64,000 nt of DNA from Gammaproteobacteria bacterium (GTDB lineage Bacteria > Pseudomonadota > Gammaproteobacteria > Ga0077554 > Ga007554), in the NCBI GenBank assembly GCA_040183005.1, contig JAMPIW010000004.1, positions 62,001 to 126,000 of the forward strand. Direction: 5' to 3'. The notes under the pieces are model-generated. The model did no database searches. It saw only the letters and a program-made list of their open reading frames with translations, and was not told the DNA's origin. The translations under genes were made by a program, and so were the position numbers. Shown here piece after piece: positions 27,558 through 37,036 of the stretch (position 1 is its first letter; each line of letters begins with the position of its first letter).

Positions 27558-28718
27558 ATGTTCAACTTCACCGCCCTGCCACCGCTCTCCCTGTACGTAC
27601 ACATGCCCTGGTGCGTCCGCAAATGCCCGTATTGCGATTTCAATTCGCACGAGACAAAGGACGCCCTGCCTGAGGCCGAATACATTGCGGCATTGATCGC
27701 CGACCTCGAACAGGAGCTGCCATCAGTGTGGGGACGCTCTATTGAAAGCATCTTCATTGGCGGAGGAACACCCAGCCTGTTTTCGCCCGCCGCCTTCGAC
27801 CGCCTGTTTTCTGAAATTCGCGCGCGACTGCCCTGCAAGCCTGGAATCGAGATCACCATGGAGGCCAATCCCGGCACTTGGGAATACGGTAAATTCCGCG
27901 AGTTCCGCGCCGTTGGCGTCAATCGTTTGTCACTCGGTATACAAAGTTTCGACACCGAAATGTTGCAAAAGTTAGGGCGCATCCATGGCGCGCGCGAGGC
28001 GTTTACTGCCGCGGAAACCGCACACGCCGTCGGCTTTGATAACTTCAATCTTGATCTGATGTTTGGCCTGCCTGGCCAGTCCATTGCCCAGGCGCTGGCC
28101 GACATCAGGAACGCCATCGCCCTGCAACCCGCGCATATTTCCCTGTACCAGCTCACCCTTGAGCCGAACACTGCCTTTTACGTCAACCCTCCCGCATTGC
28201 CGGAGGATGACGCACTGTGGGAGATGCAGGAACAGTGCCAAAGCCGACTCGCAACCCACGGTTACCGGCAATATGAGGTATCCGCCTACGCCCAGCCCGG
28301 CCATGAGTGCCGCCACAACCTGAATTACTGGCGTTTCGGCGACTACTTGGGCATCGGCGCCGGGGCGCACGGCAAGATCAGCGATGCGCAGCACCAACGC
28401 ATCACCCGTAGCTGGAAAGTCAAAAACCCGCGCGATTACCTGGCCAAGGCGGCTACCCCGGCGCGCATCGGCGGAACGCAAGCATTGAAGCGCAACGATG
28501 TCGGCCTGGAATTCATGATGAACGCCCTGCGCCTCACCGATGGCTTTCCGGTGGCTTTATTCGCCGAACATACCGGCCAACCGATCTCCATCGTGAAACA
28601 AGGCTTGCAGCAGGCGGAAGAAAAAGGACTGATCGAATGGGATATCCACACCATTCGCCCCACTGAACTGGGCAGGCGCTTTCTGAATGATTTACTGGGC
28701 CTGTTTTTGGGGGAGTAA
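27558..28718 (+). CDS. hemW: radical SAM haem chaperone HemW
   Basis: 386-residue radical SAM protein, formerly called oxygen-independent coproporphyrinogen oxidase-like; HemW inserts haem into client proteins. Seen: LSLYVHMPWCVRKCPYCDFN with the cluster motif Cys19-x3-Cys23-x2-Cys26 followed by Asp-Phe, IFIGGGTPSLFSP, EITMEANPGTWEYGKF, GVNRLSLGIQSFDTEMLQKL, DLMFGLPGQSIAQAL and the C-terminal HRHNLNYW-like region ECRHNLNYWRFGDYLGIGAG. The CPYCDF pattern separates it from HemN. ATG 27558 preferred to the upstream TTG 27516 because the family begins there. Confidence 0.94.
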   Translation: MFNFTALPPLSLYVHMPWCVRKCPYCDFNSHETKDALPEAEYIAALIADLEQELPSVWGRSIESIFIGGGTPSLFSPAAFDRLFSEIRARLPCKPGIEITMEANPGTWEYGKFREFRAVGVNRLSLGIQSFDTEMLQKLGRIHGAREAFTAAETAHAVGFDNFNLDLMFGLPGQSIAQALADIRNAIALQPAHISLYQLTLEPNTAFYVNPPALPEDDALWEMQEQCQSRLATHGYRQYEVSAYAQPGHECRHNLNYWRFGDYLGIGAGAHGKISDAQHQRITRSWKVKNPRDYLAKAATPARIGGTQALKRNDVGLEFMMNALRLTDGFPVALFAEHTGQPISIVKQGLQQAEEKGLIEWDIHTIRPTELGRRFLNDLLGLFLGE

Positions 28719-28768
28719 CAGCCTGTTGTACAATGACACCCCTACCAACCTCCAAAATTAAACAAACC

Positions 28769-29614
28769 ATGCCTACCGTTATACTTCAAGGTTCCAATCT
28801 CACCAAAGACACGGCCCGTGCCATTGCCGCTCAGCTACATTGCGACATTGAGCAGGGCAGCGGCTATTACAGGCTGCGTTCGGAAGCGCCCATTGCCGCC
28901 GAAGCTGTGGCGGCGCTGCGCGCCACTGCCAACTTCGACATCAATCTGCTGCCACAGGACTTCCATCCCGATCAGGTGCGCCTGCTGGTCACTGATATGG
29001 ACTCCACGCTGATCAACATCGAGTGCATCGACGAAATCGCCGACTTCATCGGCGTCAAACCCCAGGTCTCCGCCATAACGTCTGCGGCGATGCGTGGCGA
29101 GATCAATTTCGAGACCTCGCTCACACAGCGTGTCGCTCTGCTCGCAGGCCTGCACGCGGATGCGCTGGAGCACGTCTACAACGAGCGCCTGAGAGCCAAT
29201 CCCGGCGCCGAACAGATGATCGTCGGCCTGCGCGCCCAGGGCATCAAGATTGGCCTGGTGTCCGGCGGCTTCACCTTCTTCACCGAACGCCTCAAGGAAC
29301 GCTTCAATCTCGACTATGCCCGCGCCAATGTGCTGGAGATTATTGACGGCCGCCTCACCGGCCGCATCCTTGGCGACATCACCGGCGCGGCAGGCAAGGC
29401 CGAATTTCTGCTGGATTTGTGCAAGCAACTCGGCATCTCGCCCGCCCAGGCTGTTGCGATGGGCGACGGCGCCAACGATCTGGAGATGATGAAAATCGCC
29501 GGATTCAGCATCGCCTACCACGCCAAGCCCGCCGTGCAGGCACAGGCCGGGGCGGTGCTTAATCATTGCGGGTTGGAGGGGGTGTTGGGGTTGCTGGATA
29601 TTGCGGATAGTTAG
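28769..29614 (+). CDS. serB: phosphoserine phosphatase SerB
   Basis: About 281-residue HAD-superfamily phosphatase for the last step of serine synthesis. Seen: N-terminal ACT-like regulatory part, nucleophile motif LLVTDMDSTLINIECIDEIA (DxDxT), KPQVSAITSAAMRGEINFET, motif II IGLVSGGFTFFTERL, and motif III/IV AVAMGDGANDLEMMKIAGFS followed by GIAYHAKP-like IAYHAKPAVQAQA. The frame also opens at ATG 28733; ATG 28769 (MPTVILQG) fits family starts. A TACAAT at 28729-28734 may serve as -10. Downstream of hemW with a 50-bp gap. Confidence 0.95.
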   Translation: MPTVILQGSNLTKDTARAIAAQLHCDIEQGSGYYRLRSEAPIAAEAVAALRATANFDINLLPQDFHPDQVRLLVTDMDSTLINIECIDEIADFIGVKPQVSAITSAAMRGEINFETSLTQRVALLAGLHADALEHVYNERLRANPGAEQMIVGLRAQGIKIGLVSGGFTFFTERLKERFNLDYARANVLEIIDGRLTGRILGDITGAAGKAEFLLDLCKQLGISPAQAVAMGDGANDLEMMKIAGFSIAYHAKPAVQAQAGAVLNHCGLEGVLGLLDIADS

Positions 29615-29641
29615 GCGCCAGAGAAATGAGCATGTCGACAC

Positions 29642-30190
29642 ATGGCTGAGCTAATCGAGTTCGAGACCGAGCGTCTTCATATGCGTCAGTGGAAACCCTC
29701 CGACCGCGAACCATTTGCCGCGCTCAACTCAGACCCAAGGGTCATGGCATTCTTTCCGTCGCTACTCACGCGTATCGACAGCGACACGATGGCTGACCGT
29801 TGCCAATCACTCATTGAAGAACGTGGCTGGGGTTTCTGGGCAGCCGAATCCAAGGCCACTCAAGATATCATCGGATTTGTTGGGCTACACATCCCGATTC
29901 CCGAACTTCCGTTCTCCCCTTGTGTAGAAGTGGGTTGGCGACTCGCCTTTCAACACTGGGGAAAAGGCTTTGCTACAGAGGCTGCAGGGGGCGCTCTTCG
30001 TGTTGGCTTCGATCTTCTCGGCTTGCCGGAAATCGTATCCTTCTGCGCAGTTCACCACCTCAAGTCGCGCGCGGTTATGGAGCGTCTCGGTATGCGAGAG
30101 TCTGGCACCTTCGAGCATCCTAGTGTGCCCGTGGGCAGCATGCTTCGGCAGCACTGCTTGTACCGGTTGTCGCGTGAGGGTCCAGCATAA
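29642..30190 (+). CDS. GNAT acetyltransferase, RimJ/RimL type
   Basis: 182 residues. Seen: FETERLHMRQWKPSDREPFA, the canonical start of this subfamily, VMAFFPSLLTRIDSD, GFVGLHIPIPELPF, EVGWRLAFQHWGKGFATEAA with the acetyl-CoA loop HWGKGFAT, and SFCAVHHLKSRAVMERLGMR. Family members acetylate ribosomal proteins, small molecules or antibiotics; the substrate here is unknown. 27 bp after serB on the same strand. Confidence 0.88.
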   Translation: MAELIEFETERLHMRQWKPSDREPFAALNSDPRVMAFFPSLLTRIDSDTMADRCQSLIEERGWGFWAAESKATQDIIGFVGLHIPIPELPFSPCVEVGWRLAFQHWGKGFATEAAGGALRVGFDLLGLPEIVSFCAVHHLKSRAVMERLGMRESGTFEHPSVPVGSMLRQHCLYRLSREGPA

Positions 30191-30241
30191 AGTAAATGGC
30201 CATGCCCCTGGGTCTGCTTAAAGAAGGTATGCGGAAATCGT

Positions 30242-31141
30242 ATGAGATCAACTCGTGTTACATCTAGGCAGTCGCGTCAAAACGAGGCGGGGTTTTCAGC
30301 TAAGCCTGCAATGGGCGTCATTCGATTCATATTTCCGATTATTTCGCCTGCTTTTCCTCGCTTCGCTGCAAGATGTTGTCTGCATATTTTCCTCACCCCA
30401 CAGCGATATCGCATTCCCGCAAGGGAGGAAGAGTATGTGAGTACTTCTGAGCAAAGCAGGGTGCAAGTGGCCGGAAAATCTGTTGTGGTCTACGCATGGG
30501 GCAATGGGAATAAAAAAGTATTGCTCTGCCACTCATGGGGTGGGCGTGGGACCCAATTGGCGGCATTTATCAAGCCTTTTCTGGCAAAGGGATATGCGGT
30601 GATGGCTTTTGATGCCCCGGGACATGGCCGTTCTACTGGCCGCCAAACCGACATGATGGAGTATTCAGCCACCATTAATACATTAATAAAAATTCACGGC
30701 CCATTTCACGCAATTATTGGACATTCATTTGGCGCGGGCAACATTCTTTTCTCCAAGAAGCAGTATGCTTTTCAAGTAAAAAAGATTGCGCTCATTGGCT
30801 GCTTTTCACGTGGATCATGGGTTACCGACCGTTTTGGAGAGTTACTAAACATCCCACCCAATATTATCGGTAGAATGATGCGTATTTTGGAAGAAAAATA
30901 CAATGGTCGCCTGCGATGGGATCAATTGGACATGGCCGAAATGGCAAGAGCCGAGACGGCATCCATCCTGGTTGTGCATGATAGGGATGACATGGAAATT
31001 CCCTATTCACATGCCCTGGAATTTGAGGGCAAGTGTGGCAAAAAGATCGAGCTGTTCAGCACAGACGGCCTGGGGCATCGCCGCATTCTGCGCAATTCGG
31101 AGGTTATTTCCCGAGTATGTGAGTTCGTGGGTGAAGAGTAG
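30242..31141 (+). CDS. alpha/beta hydrolase
   Basis: 299 residues. Seen: an N-terminal hydrophobic, basic stretch (IRFIFPIISPAFPRFAARCC) that could be an anchor or untranslated if a later start is used, the oxyanion segment LLCHSWGGRGTQLAAFIKPF, AFDAPGHGRSTGRQ, the nucleophile elbow IIGHSFGAGNILFSK (Ser in GHSFG), ILVVHDRDDMEIPYSHALEF with the acid, and DGLGHRRILRNSEV with the catalytic His. Substrate unknown. Start ATG 30242 uncertain. Confidence 0.85.
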   Translation: MRSTRVTSRQSRQNEAGFSAKPAMGVIRFIFPIISPAFPRFAARCCLHIFLTPQRYRIPAREEEYVSTSEQSRVQVAGKSVVVYAWGNGNKKVLLCHSWGGRGTQLAAFIKPFLAKGYAVMAFDAPGHGRSTGRQTDMMEYSATINTLIKIHGPFHAIIGHSFGAGNILFSKKQYAFQVKKIALIGCFSRGSWVTDRFGELLNIPPNIIGRMMRILEEKYNGRLRWDQLDMAEMARAETASILVVHDRDDMEIPYSHALEFEGKCGKKIELFSTDGLGHRRILRNSEVISRVCEFVGEE

Positions 31142-31194
31142 GCGGGGTGCTTTTCCTCTCACGGCAAAGTTTTCCCCGGAACGAGCGCAAAAAA

Positions 31195-31611
31195 ATGCTA
31201 TCAAAGTTTCTCAGTAACGAGTTCGAGCAGAAACAGGTGGTTATGCGCAATGATGCGCTTGGCCGGGAGAGTTCAGGGTTATATTTTTACATCGTCCATA
31301 CATTGTTTGGACGAATGATGTTCGGATTGAAGCAGACTGCGCCACTCCTGTTGATCAGCATGATCTTGATGTTGATTCAGGGAGAAAATATTTTTTATGC
31401 ATTTTTTCTTATGCTGTTCGTCCCCTATCAAATATTTTCTTTATTGCGCCTGCGGTTCGTGAGCGTATCGGTCTGTGGACAGTGCCCGGCTTGTCGCAGT
31501 GACATTACCTTGGCGCTAGAGCCCGCTGAACGGTTAGTGCTATGGAAATACTGCCCCACTTGCAGTGCGCCACTTAAAATAACGGGGCCGTCGGCTACGG
31601 TAATTGGCTAG
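31195..31611 (+). CDS. hypothetical membrane protein with C-terminal zinc ribbon
   Basis: About 138 residues, not recognised. Seen: an N-terminal soluble part, two membrane helices (TAPLLLISMILMLIQ and FYAFFLMLFVPYQIFSLLRL), then a zinc ribbon with CGQCPACRSD and KYCPTCSAPL. The frame extends to a GTG at 31147; ATG 31195 is preferred, though neither has a good ribosome site. Base use is more AT-rich than neighbouring housekeeping genes. Its end overlaps the convergent gene at 31595 by 17 bp. Confidence 0.6.
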   Translation: MLSKFLSNEFEQKQVVMRNDALGRESSGLYFYIVHTLFGRMMFGLKQTAPLLLISMILMLIQGENIFYAFFLMLFVPYQIFSLLRLRFVSVSVCGQCPACRSDITLALEPAERLVLWKYCPTCSAPLKITGPSATVIG

Positions 31612-31885
31612 AAACGAGATCGCACAGTCTATAAAGCTTCCCAAAGTATACTTGGGAGTCCCCAACGCACTTTGGGTTTACGATTTGCATGTCTGACATG
31701 CACTTTCTCAACATTCCGGCATGCTCGGCATCAAGTGCGCCATTGGCGTCCAGATAAACACTAATACAACAGGAGGCGGTAGCCGAAATTTCTTCCGGAG
31801 CACGGCCTTCTATCATTTTTCCGGCAACTGCGGCGGGAAAAGGGAGCTGCTTCCATTCATGCCAAAGCTGTTTTATGTCATTCAT
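31595..31885 (-). CDS. hypothetical protein, small helical
   Basis: 96 residues, function unknown. Seen: MNDIKQLWHEWKQLPFPAAV, a Gly/Asp-rich middle (CCISVYLDANGALDAEHAGM) and a C-terminal helix (VYFGKLYRLCDLVSSQLP). The pattern recalls short conserved hypotheticals found next to unrelated genes in several phyla. ATG 31885 has AGGAA upstream and lies 19 bp behind the spoT stop on the same strand, so it may be the last gene of that transcript. Confidence 0.6.
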   Translation of the reverse strand: MNDIKQLWHEWKQLPFPAAVAGKMIEGRAPEEISATASCCISVYLDANGALDAEHAGMLRKCMSDMQIVNPKCVGDSQVYFGKLYRLCDLVSSQLP

Positions 31886-31903
31886 TTCCTGCCCCGCCGC
31901 TGT

Positions 31904-34171
31904 TCATCCCTTGGTCCTCAGAATCCGCGCAACCATTTCTATTGAGCGCACCCGCCGCATGATTTTGGCCAGATGTATACGGTCGCGCACTTCGATGATC
32001 AGGGTGAGTGTGCTGTATTTGCCGTCACGTTCTTCGATGCTGACATTGTCGATGTTGGCGCCCATTTCCGCAATGGCGGCGGCTACGGTGGCCAATGCAC
32101 CACGCTGGTTGAGTGCGTCGACGCGGATTTCAACGGGGAATTCGCTGGTGATGCCAGTCGCCCACTGCACGTCGATCCACTTTTCCGGGCGGTTGCGGAA
32201 TTCCGCAACGTTTTTGCAGGACTCGGTGTGAATCACAATGCCCCTTCCCGCCGTGACGAATCCCAGGATCTGGTCACCCGGGAGGGGATGGCAGCATTTG
32301 GCGAAGGTCACCACCATACCCTCCGTGCCCTTGATCACCAGTGGTCGGTGCGTGGCGCGCTCGCCTCCTTTGAGCCATCCCGGCACGTAGCGCGTCAGGA
32401 CATCCTTGATCCCCCGGCTGCGTTCGCTTGCTTCTTTTTCCAATGGCGCCAAGCGGCGCGCCACCAAGGCCGCCATACGGTTGCCCAGGCCGATATCCTC
32501 GTACAGGCTTTCGATCGACTTGAGTTTGAATTCTTCCAGCACCAGGTTGAAGCGTTCGCGCGGCAACTTGGCGAGTGCAGTGTTGAACTCGGCCAACGAC
32601 TTGTCCAGCAAACGTCTGCCCAGACTGATTGCCTCTTCGCTTTTGAGGTTCTTCAGATAATTGCGGATGTTGGCGCGTGCCTTGCCTGTCACCACGAAGT
32701 TGAGCCAGGCCGGGTTCGGTTGCGCGCCAGGGGCGGCAACGATCTCGACGGTCTGGCCGTTGTTCAACGGGGTGCTGAGCGGCGCCAGATGCCGATCAAT
32801 CTTCGCCGCAACGCAGCTATTGCCGACATCGGTATGCACTGCGTAGGCGAAATCCACGGCGGTGGCGCCGCGCATCAGGCGCATGATCCTGCCCTTGGGG
32901 GTGAATACGTAGACCTGATCCGGGAACAGGTCGATCTTGACGTTTTCAATGAATTCCAGCGAATTGCCGGCGCTCTTCTGAATTTCCAACAGTTCACGCA
33001 GCCACTCGCGGGCGCGCGCCTGTGCGCCACCGGCCTTGTCGCCCACCTTGTATGACCAGTGCGCGGCGATGCCCGATTCGGCCACCTTGTCCATGTCTTC
33101 GGTACGTATTTGAATTTCAATGGGCACGCCATAAGGTCCAAACAGAACGGTATGGACGCCCTGATAGCCATTCGATTTGGGGATGGCGATGTAATCCTTG
33201 AACTTGCCAGGTACAGGCTTGTAAAGGTTGTGGGCAATACCCAGCGCACGGTAACAGGCGTCCACCCTGTCGACGATGATGCGGAAGGCATAGACATCAA
33301 ACACCTCGGAGAAGGAAAGGTGCTTGTTGCGCATCTTTTGGTAAATGCTGTAGAGGTGTTTCTCGCGCCCCTGGACGCGCCCCGCCAGGCCTTCCTGGTT
33401 GAGCCGCTCTTCAATGGCGGTTGCGATTTTTTGCAAGATTTCCTTGCGATTGCCGCGCGCCTTGCGCACTGCCTCGGCAAGGATACGGTAACGCAGGGGG
33501 TAGAGGGAGGCAAACCCAAGCTCTTCCAATTCCTGGCGCATCGTGTTGAGTCCCAGGCGATTGGCGATGGGAACGTAAATCTCCAGGGTCTCATTTGCAA
33601 TGCGGCGGCGTTTATCGGGTGCCATAGCCCCCAGCGTGCGCATGTTGTGCAGCCGGTCGGCGAGCTTGACCAGGATGACGCGGATATCGCGCACCATGGC
33701 CAGTACCATCTTGCGAAAATTTTCGGCCTGGGCTTCGGCCTTGGAGCGGAATTTGATCTGAGTGAGCTTGCTGACGCCGTCTACCAGGTCGGCAACTTCC
33801 TCGCCAAACTGATTGGTCAGATACTCCTTGGCTGTGCCGGTGTCCTCAATGACATCGTGCAGGATGGCGGCCATGATGCTCTGGTGGTCCAGACGCATCT
33901 CGGCCAAGATGCGCGCCACGGCCAGTGGGTGGGAGATATAGGGTTCACCGGAGAGGCGCTGCTGCCCCTCATGCGCCGCTTCGCCAAATTGATAGGCGCG
34001 GCGGATCTGGGCTATTTGGTCATGCTCGAGATAGGTGCCGAGCATGACGCACAAGTCATCTATTGAAAACGCCGGGGCGGTCTGCACGCCATCGGTAGCA
34101 ACGCCAGCGTTGGTCTCGGCGTTGGCGGTAAGTGGAAAATCGTACGTTGATCTGGGCGTGTTTATTGACAC
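31904..34171 (-). CDS. spoT: bifunctional (p)ppGpp synthetase/hydrolase SpoT
   Basis: About 755-residue RelA/SpoT protein controlling the stringent response. Domains: HD hydrolase (ISHPLAVARILAEM, ILHDVIEDTGTAKEYL, both HD and EDT motifs intact, so hydrolase competent), synthetase (EKHLYSIYQKMRNKH, FRIIVDRVDACYRALG, FKDYIAIPKSNGYQGVHTVL), TGS domain (VYVFTPKGRIMRLMRGATAV), helical and zinc-finger-like CCHPLPGDQI region, and C-terminal ACT domain. The frame opens at 34249 inside rpoZ; GTG 34171, just after the rpoZ stop, is the likely start. The rpoZ-spoT order is the usual proteobacterial one. Confidence 0.94.
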   Translation of the reverse strand: MSINTPRSTYDFPLTANAETNAGVATDGVQTAPAFSIDDLCVMLGTYLEHDQIAQIRRAYQFGEAAHEGQQRLSGEPYISHPLAVARILAEMRLDHQSIMAAILHDVIEDTGTAKEYLTNQFGEEVADLVDGVSKLTQIKFRSKAEAQAENFRKMVLAMVRDIRVILVKLADRLHNMRTLGAMAPDKRRRIANETLEIYVPIANRLGLNTMRQELEELGFASLYPLRYRILAEAVRKARGNRKEILQKIATAIEERLNQEGLAGRVQGREKHLYSIYQKMRNKHLSFSEVFDVYAFRIIVDRVDACYRALGIAHNLYKPVPGKFKDYIAIPKSNGYQGVHTVLFGPYGVPIEIQIRTEDMDKVAESGIAAHWSYKVGDKAGGAQARAREWLRELLEIQKSAGNSLEFIENVKIDLFPDQVYVFTPKGRIMRLMRGATAVDFAYAVHTDVGNSCVAAKIDRHLAPLSTPLNNGQTVEIVAAPGAQPNPAWLNFVVTGKARANIRNYLKNLKSEEAISLGRRLLDKSLAEFNTALAKLPRERFNLVLEEFKLKSIESLYEDIGLGNRMAALVARRLAPLEKEASERSRGIKDVLTRYVPGWLKGGERATHRPLVIKGTEGMVVTFAKCCHPLPGDQILGFVTAGRGIVIHTESCKNVAEFRNRPEKWIDVQWATGITSEFPVEIRVDALNQRGALATVAAAIAEMGANIDNVSIEERDGKYSTLTLIIEVRDRIHLAKIMRRVRSIEMVARILRTKG

Positions 34172-34178
34172 ACTGAAC

Positions 34179-34439
34179 CTATACTTCTCCCTGCAGCTCC
34201 TCTTCCTGGACCTGGGATACACCAGCGTGCTCTGCGGCGACAACCTCATCCAGAATAGAGCGGTCTACCCGGCCTGCGGCGATTTCGCGCAGCGCCACCA
34301 CTGTCGCCTTGTCGTTTTCCCAGGCGACCATCGACTGCGCGCCCGAGGCGAGCTGTCGTGCGCGTCTGGCTGCCACCAGCACAAGCTGAAAACGGTTATC
34401 GACGTTGGCAAGGCAGTCTTCTATCGTTACACGTGCCAT
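34179..34439 (-). CDS. rpoZ: RNA polymerase omega subunit
   Basis: 86-residue omega subunit that stabilises beta-prime in RNA polymerase and contributes to a ppGpp site. Seen: [35 protein letters not shown], and [16 protein letters not shown], all invariant blocks; the C-terminal tail is acidic and slightly longer than average. Ribosome site TAGGAG before ATG 34439. First gene of the rpoZ-spoT unit; TATAAT upstream. Confidence 0.96.
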   Translation of the reverse strand: MARVTIEDCLANVDNRFQLVLVAARRARQLASGAQSMVAWENDKATVVALREIAAGRVDRSILDEVVAAEHAGVSQVQEEELQGEV

Positions 34440-34471
34440 AAGCAGGACTCCTAAAGGGTTGTGGGTCTAAA

Positions 34472-34477
34472 ATTATA
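34472..34477 (-). promoter_or_regulatory. candidate -10 box for rpoZ-spoT
   Basis: ATTATA on the plus strand is TATAAT on the minus strand, 33 bp upstream of the rpoZ ATG, in the gmk-rpoZ gap. The -35 is weak. Confidence 0.45.
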
Positions 34478-34508
34478 CTATGTTGCGGTGTGTGGCGCGC
34501 ATGTATTT

Positions 34509-36052
<1,544 letters not shown>

Positions 36053-36400
36053 TTGATGGTTTCCTTTGGCTATGGTAATGCCCGGCTTTGCGCTGCAGCT
36101 ACGATGTTTATTCAAATTCGATACATGTTTGCCGAATGTAACGGCAGGCGTCAAGCCTATTTCTCTGTGGCGTAACAAATGAATCAGCGCTTAGTGCGCG
36201 GTTTCTGGATGCTGGCACGGCCACTCGTGGCGTGCCCGTCTATCCGTACATGCGCAGAACCCCAGCATCGCCCTTTTTACGGATAGCCCGCGCCGCTGGA
36301 TTTGCCGGGATTATGCTACGCTCCTCGCTGATGGACTTCATCTGAAAATTCGATGGTAGACTCTTTATTTATACTCGTGAAACCTTTCCCGGTTGAAAAT

Positions 36401-36997
36401 ATGAGCCTAAGCCACAGCTATACCCTATTCGCTCCCCTTTACGATCTTATGATCAGCGCCGCAACGCGTACGGCGCGTGCTGCCAGTTTACGCACTCTGG
36501 GCGATGTTACCGGGCAGAGCATCCTCATCGACGGCATCGGTACCGGCCTGGATATTCCTTTGCTGCCATCGGGCGCCAAATATATCGGGGTGGACTACAC
36601 ACTTGCCATGCTGCGCCGCGCTCGTGAGAAGTGTATTGGCAAAAGCGTCGCACTACATGCGGGTGATGCTATGGCGTTGCCTTATGCCGATGGCACCTTC
36701 GATGCCGTTATCATGCATCTCATCCTGGCCGTAGTGCCAAAACCGCAACAGGCATTGGCGGAGGCGGCGCGTGTGCTCAAGCCGGGCGGCAGAATATTCA
36801 TACTCGACAAGTTCCTGCGCCCCGGACAGGCCGCGCCGCTGCGGCGGTTGATCAGCCCCCTGCTGGGCCAGCTTGCCACGCGCACCGATGTGGTATTTGA
36901 AGACCTGCTGGCGGGGTGCCCTCAATTGGCGGTAGTCAGTGACACACCGGCGATGGCACAGGGCTGGTTCAGGTGCATTCTTTTGCAAAAAATCTAA
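36401..36997 (+). CDS. class I SAM-dependent methyltransferase
   Basis: About 198 residues. Seen: YTLFAPLYDLMISAATRTAR, the SAM-binding loop ILIDGIGTGLDIPLLPSGAK (motif I, GxGTGxD), YIGVDYTLAMLRRAREK, ALHAGDAMALPYADGTFDAV (motif II) and LKPGGRIFILDKFLRPGQAA. This is the layout of UbiE- or PmtA-like small-molecule or phospholipid methyltransferases; the substrate is unknown. ATG 36401 is preferred to 36353. Its last 49 bp (36949-36997) recur in diverged form at 47883-47931, marking the left boundary of the defence island. Confidence 0.85.
   Translation: MSLSHSYTLFAPLYDLMISAATRTARAASLRTLGDVTGQSILIDGIGTGLDIPLLPSGAKYIGVDYTLAMLRRAREKCIGKSVALHAGDAMALPYADGTFDAVIMHLILAVVPKPQQALAEAARVLKPGGRIFILDKFLRPGQAAPLRRLISPLLGQLATRTDVVFEDLLAGCPQLAVVSDTPAMAQGWFRCILLQKI
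36949..36997 (+). repeat. left copy of the island-flanking direct repeat (3' end of methyltransferase)
   Basis: Starts GGCGATGGCACAGGGCTGGT and ends with the TAA stop. The first 24 bases are identical to 47883-47906; the rest differs at a few, mostly synonymous, positions. Confidence 0.75.
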
Positions 36998-37036
36998 TGA
37001 AGCCCAATTAATCGAGTTCTCACGCCCATGGCGCCA